Of a stretch of 64,000 nt of DNA, positions 20,791-32,090 are shown one piece after another (the first letter of the stretch is position 1; each line of letters begins with the position of its first letter). The translations under genes and the position numbers were made by a program. Under the pieces are notes generated by a model, which saw only the letters and a program-made list of their open reading frames with translations, had not been told where the DNA came from and ran no database searches. Source of the stretch: Gnetum montanum (taxonomy: Eukaryota; Streptophyta; Gnetopsida; Gnetales; Gnetaceae); the NCBI GenBank assembly GCA_015680685.1, contig MNCI01014752.1, positions 70,322-134,321 on the forward strand, given 5' to 3'.

Positions 20791-23158
20791 GTTGTGAGAG
20801 CTTGTTTGGGCTTTTGGTTCTGAAGAAAGGTCTTCTCTTCTTGTGGTTGTCAGAACTAGCAGTAGGTTGAAGGTTTACAGCTCTCGTAGCATTACGTTGC
20901 TATGATTGAGTGGGGAGTTCCCCTTGCATTGTTGGAGCGGGAGGTAGTAGAACTACCGATGTAAGAGTGGCGGATGGATTTGGAGGATGGTATGGATGTG
21001 AAGCATCTTCTGGAGGAGAAGGAGTCCTTCTAAAATACTCCTGAACTTGGTAGTGATGTTGTGAAGTTGTGTGACCCATGGAGTCACTTGGAGAAACCAG
21101 TTGTTGCATGTAGTAGCCATATGGGTTTGATTGCCTGTAAGGGTATTGTTGTCTCGGCGGTGGCATCCCCCATGACTGTGGGTGTTGCCACTGTTGGTGT
21201 TGCCTGATGGGTTGTGGTGGATTTCCACTTGGATAGTAGAGTAACGGTTGGTGGAACTGTCTTGGGTTACCTTGGGGATAAGGTAACCTTTGGGGTGCCT
21301 GTTGTTTATTAAGTGATGGGTTGAGTGCATACACCCTAGACTATTGTAGATGTGAGATGATTGGACAACATCCCTTAGGATGGTCATATTGGAAGATCTC
21401 ACATCCATCGTCATTATCTATATCCGAATCCACAACCTCATCGGTGATGTTCATTTTTTCCTTATCCTTGTTACGTGCAGGGTTTGAATCTCTCCGCTTT
21501 TTCTTGTCCTTGTCAATACTTTGTTCCTCCTTAGATTCCTCTACAATCTTTAGGACAGTTTCAATTTTACTATCTAAGGAGCTCCATATTTCATCTACCT
21601 TAGCTGACACTTCTGTTGTTAGCTTTTGAAGCAACAAGGTTTTTCTATTCACTAACTCCTCGAGTGGTGACTCATCCTCTTCATCGCAAAATCTCACTCC
21701 CCTCTTCCGGAGGGAAGGTTCACGGTTATATTCTTTTGCACTTTCTCTTTTCCATAGCTCCCCTTCTTCTTTGGCTACTTGCTCCAACAATCGATGGATT
21801 TCATGGGATCTAAGTTCAGATAATCTCCCTTGGGCATAAGTCCCAAGGGTTCTCCTAGTTTCATACCTTAGCCCATCTACGAGATGGCGAAGTTGATCCC
21901 ATTGTGCGTAACCATGGCCCGGGCAACGATGTAGCAATGCATAATACCAGCCATGGTAGCATCCAAGGGTTCGTGATTACTCTGCTTCCATCCTTGGATT
22001 TGCTTACGCAAGTTAGACACTTTGGAGTACGTTTGGTATATATCATTGAACAACTCTAACATCGTACTCCATCTCCTAATGGTTTCCAGCTCTAAGGACC
22101 AATACCAACTCTTTGCTTCCTTTATGAGTGTCCTAGGAAACAACTTTAGTTTCTGCCACTCATTTTCTATGTTTTGGAAGATGCAAGCATCGTGGAATGC
22201 CTATAAATGATTTTTCATATTAGTGTTGTATCCTCCTTCAAAGCTGGGATATTATTCATATCCAATCTCTTGATCCGAGCATCTTTTTGGTGCCTTGTGG
22301 GTATTCTAACTACCTTTGTTATATTTAGCATACTCCGAGTGGCAAGTAGGGTTCATCATTATCATCTCTTTCATGACGTCTATGAAGCCTACGTTGTTCC
22401 CTACTTTCCCTTCAGTCATGCCTTGATTCTCTTGACTACCCTCGTCCTGTCTCTCGACTCTCTCGTTGAGGTCTCTCATTTTGCTTACCTCTATCCTCAC
22501 CATTATGCTCTTGATGACTACACCTTGATGTGGAAGAATAGGGCGAATGGTGTGATGAAGGGGAAGAAGAAGGAGAACCATCGCCATGACGATGTTTCTT
22601 ACCCTCTCTTCGATGGCTATGGCGTCGATCATGATGACGATCAGAATTTCTATCCTTGTCATGTGTTTTTTCCCCTTAGTGAATAGTTGGTGTTCATGGG
22701 GATTAGAACTAGGGTTGTGTATCATGGAGCATAGGTTCTGATACCTTGGCTCCTCACTATTGTTAGGAGGGGGAACATCATTTGATAGGGAACCTGTTAT
22801 AAGTGGTTTACCATCTCCAATTTTGCTTACGACGTGTGGGACCCCTTTGCCCTTCAACAATGTGTGGTGGCTCTCCTACCTCGAGTTGCTTAAATGTTGT
22901 GCTACTGTGGGATGGTAATCCCTTGTGTCAAAATCACCTATAATGTACTCAACGTATAGCTGTGTCATGCCTATCTGTGCCAGAGCACGGAGGAGCATGT
23001 TAGGGACTGCCCAATCTAGAGGTAACACTATGTTACCTTGTAAGTCTATCCAATGCAATTGTTCGTCCTGATGGAGGATAAAGGTAAAATCCAGTATATA
23101 CTCATCGGGATGGGTATATACCACTCGGTATTGTTGAGGAATTGGCAAATTTTGGTTA
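20791..23158 (-). pseudogene. Gag of the gag-protease element (Athila-like)
   Basis: Gag is readable over about 2.3 kb in several frames. It runs from the N-terminal block (QQYRVVYTHPDEYILDFTFI then LHQDEQLHWIDLQGN), through a His/Ser/Asp-rich linker, to the nucleocapsid-type region PRTLIKEAKSWYWSLELE with SNLRKQIQGWKQ. A well kept 198-codon frame at 21937-21341 holds YAQWDQLRHLVDGLRYETRR, the RLLEQVAKEEGELWKRESA helix and the conserved HPKGCCPI. A Pro/Gln-rich stretch (about 21330-20900) precedes the protease. It has no CCHC knuckle. HPKGCCP is conserved in every copy here. At least four frameshifts separate the pieces. The start is lost at 23159, where the assembly breaks. Confidence 0.8.
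22455..22887 (-). repeat. Source copy of a 433-bp perfect inverted duplicate
   Basis: This part of gag is repeated exactly, in reverse complement, at 23160-23592. End-to-end comparison of both edges gives 433 bp on each side with no difference seen. Confidence 0.9.
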
Positions 23159-23593
23159 NAACTCGAGGTAGGAGAGCCACCACACATTGTTGAAGGGCAA
23201 AGGGGTCCCACACGTCGTAAGCAAAATTGGAGATGGTAAACCACTTATAACAGGTTCCCTATCAAATGATGTTCCCCCTCCTAACAATAGTGAGGAGCCA
23301 AGGTATCAGAACCTATGCTCCATGATACACAACCCTAGTTCTAATCCCCATGAACACCAACTATTCACTAAGGGGAAAAAACACATGACAAGGATAGAAA
23401 TTCTGATCGTCATCATGATCGACGCCATAGCCATCGAAGAGAGGGTAAGAAACATCGTCATGGCGATGGTTCTCCTTCTTCTTCCCCTTCATCACACCAT
23501 TCGCCCTATTCTTCCACATCAAGGTGTAGTCATCAAGAGCATAATGGTGAGGATAGAGGTAAGCAAAATGAGAGACCTCAACGAGAGAGTCGN
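23159..23593 (+). other. Single-N-bounded inverted block: probable misassembly
   Basis: The 433 bases between the N at 23159 and the N at 23593 are the exact reverse complement of 22455-22887. On the left the gag N-terminus stops mid-frame. On the right the sequence enters the LTR about 130 bases in from its expected edge. So the gag start codon, leader, PBS and about 130 bp of LTR are absent and this block sits in their place. This is best explained as a mis-oriented contig or gap fill. No biological inversion mechanism is needed. Confidence 0.85.
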
Positions 23594-24321
23594 TAGACTT
23601 ACTTGTATTTGTCATGGTTGTATGGTTAAGTAAGTCTAAGGTGTATGATTTTTATGTCTTTTCTATTTTATCTCCTATGCTGACGAGGTGAAGGGTGAAG
23701 ACACTAATTAACTAACTTTAACTAACTAACTAAGCCTTAATTAACCTAGCATCAGTATCCATTCCCACTTACCGTTCACACCTTGAACCAATGCAACCTT
23801 GGTTACCAAACGCTATTCGTTGCTGGGATCACCAAGTGTAACGCACGTGCTCGAAGCAGTCGTACTGTGCACTTAACTAAGAGAGAAGGGTTGAGAGAGA
23901 TTTAATGACTAATAAAGCATTTAAATGATAAAAAATAAATAAAAATAATTAAAATCCTATTTAGCCTATTCCATGCACTGCAAGGTTTATCCAAGAAGTT
24001 CGTCTTTATTTTGGTACACAAACTTGTGTTCAGGTACAATATTTGCTCGAATAAAGATTCGTTCACTTTGGGCACATGGAAAATATTCTATCTCTAGAGA
24101 GGTAAAATTGCCAGAGTTTTGCTAAGGGTCTAGATCTAGATGAGAAACAAGGGAGAGCCACCTCTTATTTATAGACTTGGTGGTGCACTGCGATATCGCA
24201 TACGCAATATCGTGGGGGAAGACATGATATCGTGTACATGATATTGCGGGGGATGCGATATTTTAGTGGATGTGATATTGCGTATGTGATATCGTGGCCC
24301 ATGTGATATCGCGTCCCATCA
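23594..24321 (-). repeat. 5' LTR of the gag-protease element (partial)
   Basis: Collinear with 17295-17971. It lacks the first 130 bp or so and is about 50 bp longer at its outer end, because the GATATCG-type array (24188-24318) has more units than in the partner (17905-17968). Confidence 0.85.
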
Positions 24322-24326
24322 AAAGT

Positions 24327-24900
24327 AAATAATAGCAAACTAAGAACAATGACTTCCCCCAATTTCCACACCATGGTTCTTTGAACTTGGAACTAGGTAC
24401 CATTTATTTTCATTCATCTTAATAAGTTTAGCCTTTTTCATATTTAAGTCACTATACACTTTGAAATCCTACTTTGTTTTGTAAGCTTGAGAAAATTCTT
24501 ACTCTTTAAAATTAAGATATTCAATCTACCTTGAAATTTCACTGCTAAAGTTATTATTCTACAAAAACTTGTACAATAGAAAGGAATACACCTTGATAAA
24601 CATTGGTTTTCTCAAACTTTAAATATTTAGAAATTGATGCTTACAATTCTCGTAGTTTTTTTAATTTAGTTAGCCAAGCTGGAAGGTGACCACTGAGATG
24701 GTTATTCCTTAAATTCTTGCAAGACATTTAAACTCAATATAATGTATTTATAGTTAAAATCTAAAGACTAAAAGTAATGAATGTGAATTTAGAGAAGGTT
24801 TGACATCATCTGCAACATGATCAAATTAGATAGGTTTGGCAAATGTCATTCTAGTAAATTGTTATAAAGATCCCTGCAAATATATAAATAAGTACCTTAT
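24327..24900 (-). pseudogene. Captured LRR receptor kinase: LRR and membrane-span part in the 5' LTR
   Basis: The minus strand reads the end of one leucine-rich repeat, then NLRNNHLSGHLPAWLTKLKK with LREL. After an intron-like gap it reads NNNFSSEISR, then the juxtamembrane exon start VWKLGEVIVLSLLLFT, where it is cut by the gag-protease element at 24321. The order LRR, LRR, membrane span, kinase matches plant malectin/LRR receptor kinases. Stops are present and the fragment is non-coding in this context. It is antisense to the retroelement. Confidence 0.75.
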
Positions 24901-25850
24901 TTAGAGAATCAATTGTTTAAATCTATGGTTATGTCCAAAACTATACTTGAATTACTTCAATCTTCATATACAAATATAGTAAACCCATGAGATTTCCCAA
25001 ACTCTGAGGTATAAACACTAATAAGTTTTTCCCAAAAAACCATACTTTACTTGAAGTGTAGGATGTACTAGAAGTTTCATGGTGGATGTAACATTGTAAA
25101 AGTGGTGTGGTGGTAGAGGTGATCGTAACCAAAACTAGCAGGCATTATGTGGAGACATGGAACATGACACTACAACCAAACTAGAGGTGGCAGGAGTTAT
25201 GATGGTGCTAGATAGTGGTCATTCATGGTGGGTGTTATAAGGTAGTAACCGCTAGGTGGTGTAGAGCCCGATGGCCATTCATGATGGATGTTACAGGCAT
25301 TTGAATCGGCAAATAGCAGCTATGAAAGAGACAATAGTGATGAACCAACTGCATCGGATCTTAGGGGATGACACCTTGCTCTTCTGCAGATGCATGGTAG
25401 GCAATCACTGTGATGTATCAGTGGCCAATGAGATATCAAATCCTAGGGTGGGGTAGCTAGGAAAAACACAAGTAGTGGTTTCCTTCTTCTTTTATTTCCA
25501 GTAGACACTAGTGCATCAGTTGTAGCAAGGTGCGTGGCAGGCTATGATGGGCATATTGCAATGGCCTCTTTCCTCCCTTCCCAGTAACTGAGGTGGCCTC
25601 TTTTCTCCCTCCTTAACAACTGCAGTGAACTAGTAGGTGACAAGAGATGGTTAGTTATTGCTACATGTCCTAAGCAACATAGACAACAACGACGACGATG
25701 TGGGTTTGTGCTAGTGGTAGAGCAGGTCGCGAACAAGTGCAAAAATTGATAGGTAGTATTCTCTTCTAGCCACATGTAGGCATGCAATGGACAATGAGGT
25801 AGACAATCTATGATGGTGGCTAATGGTTGTAGCTATGAGAAAGATAGCAG
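24901..25850. other. Noncoding LTR interior
   Basis: Rich in GGTGG/GGTGTTA-type words (for example TTCATGGTGGATGTTAC-like phrases at 25080, 25230 and 25280). It is collinear with about 32160-33000 in the other LTR. Short open frames are not conserved between the two copies, so I do not call genes. Confidence 0.5.
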
Positions 25851-25852
25851 TA

Positions 25853-25854
<2 letters not shown>

Positions 25855-25886
<32 letters not shown>
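25855..25886. repeat. (TC)n microsatellite
   Basis: About fifteen TC units. The other LTR has a matching, slightly longer run at 33029-33065. Confidence 0.9.
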
Positions 25887-25888
<2 letters not shown>

Positions 25889-26376
25889 GTAACTGTAGTA
25901 GGTGATCTCTCTTAGCGGTGGGGTTTTCTTTTCTTTCCTAGTAATATAGCAAGCACCCAAATGGTGTGGGGATTCACTCCCTCTCTCTCCATCACTTGGC
26001 ACAATAGAAGCACATGGTAGTGTAAAGTAGATAGAAGCAACATCCCTATCTCTCTCCCTCTTTAGGAGGCAATCATGTTTTTCCTATCAAGCAATGGGTA
26101 CCATTGGTAGCAACGGACTAACAACACCAGCAAGACCAAGGAAAATTTATTTTTTGTTACTTATTGTATTCTTGAATTTAAGACAATCATTCAATTTAAA
26201 TTCCTAATTTTTTTTCAATTTCTTTTACTATTTTAAAAATGTCACATAGCCCTCTCCAACTGAGATTATTCCTAAGTTTCCATACCCATATGGAAGGCAG
26301 CCTAGGCAATAGTCTCCCAAAATGAGATTTTTTCCCCAGTGTGGATGCATAAAAAATTTATGCATTAACACCTTTT

Positions 26377-26395
26377 TGGCACTAGAAAAAGGGCC
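26377..26395 (+). other. Candidate primer binding site of the Tat-like element
   Basis: TGGCACTAGAAAAAGGGCC starts six bases after the LTR edge. It opens with TGG, as expected for pairing to a tRNA 3' CCA end. I could not assign the tRNA. Confidence 0.4.
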
Positions 26396-26889
26396 ATTTC
26401 TTCGACCTTTATTTTTCATTTTCAAAAAAATTATCAATTTTCTTCCCTTTTCTAGTTCCTGTTCTGTTTTCATCTCCCAAAAATTTCATTTTCCTTATAT
26501 TGTTCTTGTCTCAAAATTGTTGTTTCCCTAAATTTTATTTTCCTTTTTTGCAACCCTCTGTCTCCAAACTCTTTATTTTCTACCTTTTTTTTTTGAAAAT
26601 TGATGTTTCTCATTTTCTAAAAATTGTCATTATCAAAATCCTATTTTTAAATTTCTAAACCCTTGTTTTCCCAATCCTAACTTGGGTAAGGTGGTTTTAT
26701 TCAATTATTCAATTTAAAATTTATTTTTTAATTTTTTTTTACTTTACTATTTTCCATTTAAAGTTTATAATTATTGTAATTTCATGCATTTATTTTTCTT
26801 TTTAAAAATGTTTTAAATAACATATTTTAGTGTTTTTTTTCTTTGTCAAAAAAAATTATTATTGCAATATTTCTTTTCTTTTTACTTAA
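26396..26889 (+). other. Leader of the Tat-like element
   Basis: T-rich noncoding DNA between the PBS and gag. Open frames here have low-complexity translations (Phe/Leu/Lys). Nothing coding recognised. Confidence 0.5.
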
Positions 26890-27850
26890 AGTTTTGCATG
26901 ATCCCTAATGCCTCTATTGACTCATGGCAAGAATTGAAAAATAAGTTCCTTCTTCAATTTGACAAGTTCACTAGCCTAGCTATAGCATTAAGCAATTTGA
27001 CAAGCTTAAGAAAAATACCTTGAGAAAATGTTGAGGACTACGACTTAAGATTCCTCCATCAACTTACCTATGTGCCAAATGAGATGCATCCACAAGCTGA
27101 CATCATCCTCAATTTTTACTTGTGCACCATTGACCCATTCTTTGCCTATGTTATCAAATCTGATCCCAACATAATGGAAATATGAGCAATGGCTAAAGTC
27201 ATGGAGTTAGAACAAATTACCCTCATGAACAACATCCAAACCCAATTTGGGATGATGAGTGTTAATAATCCTATGCAACCTAACCCTCTACCCCTATGAA
27301 CTTTCCCAATGACCAACACTATGTTCCAAAATCCCACTCCTCTTTGACTAACTCAACCTTCAAACAATCATTTTCAAGGTCCCACATCTTCTTCATTTCT
27401 ACCATCTAAAACTAGTTTGAATGATGACCAATTGAAGGCCTTAATTCAATCCATCACTAATCCAAATGGGATATCTAATCCCATTGAATCCCCAACTCAA
27501 ACTCAAAATCAGATGACCCAAATATTAACTTCACTTCAAAAACCTTCAAATGGAGTAGTTCAAGTAAAGAAAAACAACAACAAGGGTCCTATACAATCTG
27601 AAAAGCCAAGTACATTAGTCAATGACAATTATTGTCACCTTCATAACACTAGGAAACATTTTAAGAAGACTTATCCTTAATTTTTAGCATTATATGGAGA
27701 TAATACCCAAGGTCAACAAAATGGGAAAACCCCTATTATGGTCCTTAATGTACCTCATGAAATAGAAACTGAAGAGGTTTCCTCATTAGAACAAGTTATG
27801 GTAATCGACCCCAACCCACATAACTCGCTACTATACACTTAGTGACATTG
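26890..27850 (+). pseudogene. Gag of the Tat-like element
   Basis: With a few stops and frameshifts the plus strand reads SIDSWQELKNKFLLQFDKF, ENVEDYDLRFLHQLTYVPNE and NFYLCTIDPFFAYVIKSDPN. This is the capsid-type Retrotrans_gag domain (WxxLKxxFxxxF, ExVxxYxxRF). An Asn/Gln/Pro-rich stretch (SLNDDQLKALIQSITNPNG and following) comes next, then NYCHLHNTRKHFKKTYP. The last phrase resembles the short Cys/His motif found before protease in Tat-type gag, with the final Cys changed to Thr. It is separate in sequence from the Athila-like gag elsewhere in the window. Confidence 0.7.
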
Positions 27851-28224
27851 TGAACACCACACAATCACAAACTAGGAATAATCCTTATATGCCCCCAAAT
27901 AGAAGAGTTCCTAGTCAAAACAATACAAACAACCAAACCAGGCCATCTCAAGTAAACACCCCACAACGGCCAAACTCCCATTCTCTACCTAAAAGAGCCT
28001 CACCTCAATAAGAACCAAAGATGAACATAAGACTTATGATCTAGTTGAGGATTTGAAGAAAATTAAAGCCAACATTTCAATGTATGACCTTTTACACTTT
28101 AATGAAATGAAAGAGGTATTCAAAATGTAGTTCATACACCTTAAACTAGAAAATAAAAATCACCAATCCCCAAAAGGCAAGTTCACTTCTCAAAAATTCT
28201 TAACGCATTACCAGTACAAAATGT

Positions 28225-28678
28225 AAACAATTCCATGTCGAGTAAGAAAGAGAAACCTCCTTTCTTAACAACTCTGATTATTTTAAGAAAGAACATTCAT
28301 AATTGTTTGATGGATTCTGGGGCAACTATTAGTGTCATGCCACTTGAGGTATGTAAGAATTTAGGAGCACAAATGATACCACAAACAAAAAGTGTGATTC
28401 AACTCAATGGATCCAACGTATGTGTAGTGGGATCATTAAAAGAAGTAAGAGTGCAACTTAAAAAATACCCTACATTTACATGTTATATAGATATCTTAGT
28501 AGTTGACATGTCATCCACCTATGATGTGGTCTTATATAGGACTTTTGCAGCCAAGTTTGGAGGCTTCTTTAGGTCAGATTTCTTAGAACTATTAATCCTT
28601 ATCAAAGGAAAATCTAAATACATGATCATACTAAGAGAACCTTTCTACAAACAAGTAGTTACAATCTTCGACCAATAA
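28225..28678 (+). pseudogene. Aspartic protease of the Tat-like element
   Basis: A 147-codon open stretch reads KEKPPFLTTLIILRKNIHNC, then LMDSGATISVMPLEVCKNLG, VGSLKEVRVQLKKYPTF and DVVLYRTFAAKFGGF. The catalytic DSGA motif is intact, unlike every Athila-like protease in the window. The flap-equivalent and the ILGRxxL-like motif are altered (VLYRTFA). It ends at a stop, and the frame cannot be carried into an RT. Confidence 0.75.
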
Positions 28679-29179
28679 AATTGATCTTTGGAGAACCAAA
28701 ACATTAATAATTATGTTGGAGTTATTAAGGTTGAGCATGATGAACATGTTATAAATGACCATGTAAGTGAAACTACAGAAATAAATCCTGTCTTTCATAC
28801 AGATTCCACCCAACCCTATCAAACTTCTAGAGAAGGTGAAGACATCTATGAAGATACTTTGCCTCATCATTAACATAATGGAAAGGGATTTCTTCTGGAT
28901 GACCCACCATCTTTAAGGGAGGAAAAAGACATAAATGAGACCCTATTCCTTGAGACATTAGAAGGTGCATCAAATCTCGATGACATATCCATTGAGCATG
29001 TTCTTAGAGAAGCTATATTCGATGATTTACCAAGACCTAGACCTAAGATTGAAACTTATATGAAAGAAAAACTTGTTGAACTTCTAGGATCAAAAATTAT
29101 TCATCTTATGAAACATTCAAATTTAACACCTAATAGAAAACGAACAAGAAAATTATGATCAGGTATTGATTTTTATCAT
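28679..29179 (+). other. Post-protease spacer; RT, RNase H and integrase core deleted
   Basis: Acidic linker-like translation (NYVGVIKVEHDEHVIND, then DDPPSLREEKDINE, and DLPRPRPKIETYMKEKL) of the kind that lies between protease and RT in Tat-like elements. Near 29150-29180 it passes directly into integrase C-terminal sequence. At least 2.5 kb of pol is missing. Confidence 0.55.
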
Positions 29180-29455
29180 CTTAATCATCAAAAAATTGTT
29201 AAACAATGGCTCGATAAGAAACATGCAAGCAAAGCCTTTAAGATACAAGATATAGTACTAAAAAGAGGTAGAACATTTGGTCAAGTAGGTCTTCAAAGTA
29301 AGTTCTGTCCTATGTGGTCAGGCCCATTTCAAGTTACAAATGTCATTGGCCCTAATGTATAGAAAACTGCTAACGTGTAAGGACATAAGTTACATTGGAA
29401 CTTGAAGCATTTCTACCCAGGTGTCCGACATGGACACCTAGTAGATCCTTAGTTG
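29180..29455 (+). pseudogene. Integrase C-terminus of the Tat-like element
   Basis: The plus strand reads KQWLDKKHASKAFKIQDIVL, KRGRTFGQVGLQSKFCP, then MWSGPFQVTNVIGPNV, and KLHWNLKHFYPG. This is the GPF/Y-type C-terminal module of Ty3/gypsy integrase (WxGPFxVxxxxxxxxYKL...WNxxxLKxFYP). The zinc finger and the DDE core are absent. Two stops lie in the module. Confidence 0.7.
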
Positions 29456-30760
29456 CATGTTTTCTTTCCCCTCACCATGTATTTCATTTGTATATAGTTG
29501 CATTTGCATGTTTTCTCTACATTTCCATCATCTCTTTCTTAGCATATTGGTTTTGGTTTTTTCTTTTCATATGATTTTAATAATCATTATGGTTTTTTGA
29601 GTTACTAGGTGTTGGGTCATCATAACACCATTCGAAAATAATGCTTTATATATCCTAGTACAATTACATAAAGTCTCCTTATATTATATGTTTCAATAAT
29701 GCTATGATTCTTCTCAAGCTTTTTCAAGGTTTTAGTTTATTTGTTATGTTGGATTATGGAGGATAAGATTTATGCTAACTTATCATGTAATCATCATGAT
29801 CATGTGAGTGTAGGATAGGCGACGTTGCAGAATGGTTAGCTGCAATCACTAGGTGACCTTGGAAAATTCCATTTTCCTTCCTCTAATCCCCAACCCTTAA
29901 GTGTGAGGATCCATGGCTATCCTATGATCAATAGGGTGAAGTGTGTTCATCTCCACTTGAGAACCCGTAGCCACCCAAGAGACTTGCTATGATATTATCA
30001 AATTGTAATTAAAAGCATGTGCACAAAGGTTGAACTACACCATGGGAAAAATTTTGAAAGGATTGTGTTCTTTGGTAGTGCAGCTAATCAACCAAGCTCG
30101 TGTTAGAATTCCTACCCTAAGAATGGATTACCCTGTAAGTAAAATTTCCTAAAAAAAGAAAAGAAAAGAGATGAGGACTGTGTTCATTGGAAATGTAATA
30201 AGTTCTTGAGTGTGATGTGGTTTGGTAGCTATCCTTACCCTAGCCTCCATTCTCCTTTTAAACCTATTTTCCTGAAATTCAAAAGAAGAAGAAGAAGAAA
30301 AGAGAATAACCCCTTTTTTGTCCATTCCCTTTGAAATTGTCAAAAAGAAAATCCCAAGGAAAAATTTGAAAGTTGCAGCTAGTCATAATCTAACTTAAGC
30401 TTGTCCTCCTCATTAAGTTTTGCATAAGTCTTGTTCGTAAAGTAGTCCACATCCTTTTGACTTTAACCTTGTGAGAAGATTGGGAATGAGGTCTTAATTA
30501 TATATTTTAATTATATATATAGATCTATGTAGTTAAAATAATGAATTATATATTTGGATTTTAATTAAATAAGATGGTGTGGTAAGGGTGGCCCATGTCT
30601 AGTTCTTTTTTGATTACATGGTTATTTTAGTCATGTTTAGATTAGTCTAGTTTACTTTCAAGTCTTAATTTGTCTATGTTTTATGATGTTTTCGATTCTC
30701 TATTTGTTGCATCATCTTAAAATTTTTGTGATTTTGCTATCCTTGCACTTGCAAGCAATT
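29456..30760 (+). other. 3' untranslated tail of the Tat-like element
   Basis: No conserved frame. It contains poly-pyrimidine and AAGAAGAAG-type runs and the phrase CAACCCTTAAGTGTGAGG near 29890. Ends at the polypurine tract. Confidence 0.5.
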
Positions 30761-30777
30761 AAAGGTTGGGGGCTAAG
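30761..30777 (+). other. Polypurine tract of the Tat-like element
   Basis: AAAGGTTGGGGGCTAAG, directly followed by the LTR start TGTTAATG. Position and composition fit the plus-strand primer. Confidence 0.75.
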
Positions 30778-30899
30778 TGTTAATGTCAACCTCGCCCATG
30801 CTAGGCATGAGGCCATGATTAATAGTTTTGATTCTACAAAAGAAATATTATCAAAATTCATATTTTCATTATTTCAAAATATGTTAAATATTTAAAACA

Positions 30900-32090
30900 C
30901 TTTCAAATTGTTTGAACAAAGCCATACCACAAAGATGATCTTTGAGGGATCCATGAAATATGTATTCATAAACCAACATAAATTGCTCTGAATCATCATA
31001 GTAGCCTAAAAGCTTTACCAAAAGTCTCATGATTCACCCAAGATAAAAGCAAAAGCTAAAATTTTTAAGTGCTATAAAACTACTAATAATGCTATTAGGG
31101 ACTTGCTAAAACAAAAACAATATGGTTCTCAACATATTGAGTGATAAGCTTGACCTCATTGAGAAACTCATCTTTCCCTTGAATAGAAAATGTTGATTAG
31201 ACTTTAACTACTATTTCGGTTCCATTGGGTAACTTTCATAGAAAACCAACCCAAATCCTCCACTACCTATTTCACATGTGAATTGTTATGTGGCTGAAAT
31301 CATTTCTTTCATTGTGAATGATGTGCAATGTGAAGTCTTTGGAATTGCAACATTCAATGATGATCCTACATAACATTGACACAACTTGTTATGAAATAAT
31401 TATGACAATATAGACAAGACTATAAAGGCTAGATGTCAACCAAAAGACACTACCACTTTTTCTTGTTTGATTTTACTTTCGTAAGGTTTGTCCTTTATGA
31501 GATACCAAATGATGTCAATCGCCAATAAAGTAAATAATAGCAAACTAACACCAATGCCTTCCCCCAATTTCCACACCATGGTTCTTTGAACTTGAAACCA
31601 GGAACCATTCATTTTCATTCATCTTAATAAGTTTATCCTTTTTCATTTTTAAGTCACTAGACACTCTGAAATCTTACTGTATTTTGTAAACTCGAGAAAA
31701 TTGTTACTCTTTAAAATTAAGATATTCAAGCTGCCTTGGAATTTCACCACTAAAGTTATTATTCTACACAAACCTGTGCAATAGAAAGGAATACACCTCG
31801 ATAAACATTATTTGTCTCAAACTTTAAATATTTAGAAATTGATGCTTACAATTCTCGTAGTTTTTTAAAATTTAGTTAGCCAAGTTGGAAGGTGACCACT
31901 GAGATGGTTATTCCTTAAATTCTTGCAAGACATTTAAACTCAATATAATGTATTTATAGTTAAAATCTAAAGACTAAAAGTAATGAATGTGAATTTAGAG
32001 AAGGTCTGACATCATCTACAACATGGTCATGTTAGATAGGTCTGGCAAATGTCCTTCTAGTAAATTGTTATAAAGATCCCTGTAAATATA
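30900..32090 (-). pseudogene. Captured LRR receptor-like kinase fragment, uninterrupted copy
   Basis: On the minus strand from 32090 down, the following can be read in exon-like blocks. First YNNLLEGHLPDLSNMTML; then, after a gap, NLRNNHLSGHLPAWLTKLKK; then NNNFSGEIPRQLEYLNF. An open frame at 31618-31436 follows, with a membrane span (GIGVSLLLFTLLAIDIIWYL) and basic juxtamembrane residues. Then come the glycine loop GSGGFGLVFYE, and KLPNGTEIVVKV with the catalytic Lys intact and KDEFLNEVKLITQ. After an intron-like gap comes LLGYYDDSEQFMLVYEYIFH plus GSLKDHL. This is the LRR, membrane span and N-lobe of a malectin-LRR-type receptor kinase, with introns retained and the C-lobe missing. Stops and a frameshift make it a pseudogene. 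Confidence 0.8.

Larger units (their letters stand above)
17164..24321 (-). mobile_element. Gag-protease-only Athila-like element (non-autonomous, TR-GAG-like)
   Basis: A 7.16-kb element with LTR edges TGATGAGTGGCGAGG and CCCATCA is flanked by a perfect AAAGT duplication (17159-17163 and 24322-24326). The empty site is preserved in the other long LTR at 31527-31531. On the minus strand, from the right LTR, it encodes gag and protease, then passes directly into a noncoding tail and the 3' LTR. There is no RT, RNase H or integrase. A second element (34888-38640) has the same pro-to-tail junction, so the deletion predates transposition and the form has moved as such. The right LTR edge, PBS and gag start are missing because of an assembly problem at 23159-23593. 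Confidence 0.85.
24327..26370 (+). repeat. 5' LTR of the Tat-like element, second part
   Basis: Collinear with 31532-33503. It contains the rest of the captured receptor-kinase fragment, a (TC)n run at 25855-25886 and a GGTGGTGG-rich noncoding stretch, and ends TTTATGCATTAACA. Confidence 0.8.

Noticed and set aside
22207-22686. 159-codon plus-strand open frame inside gag
   Set aside because: Antisense shadow of the gag linker, which is well supported on the minus strand by conservation with three other copies.
23187-23633. 148-codon plus-strand open frame identical to part of the minus-strand gag frame
   Set aside because: It lies wholly in the inverted duplicate bounded by Ns and runs out through the N into LTR sequence. 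It is an assembly mirror of gag, not a gene.
16500-32090. LRR receptor kinase as a resident functional host gene
   Set aside because: The blocks occur at equivalent positions in both LTRs, carry stops and frameshifts, and lack the C-lobe. One copy has the catalytic Lys changed and is split by an insertion.
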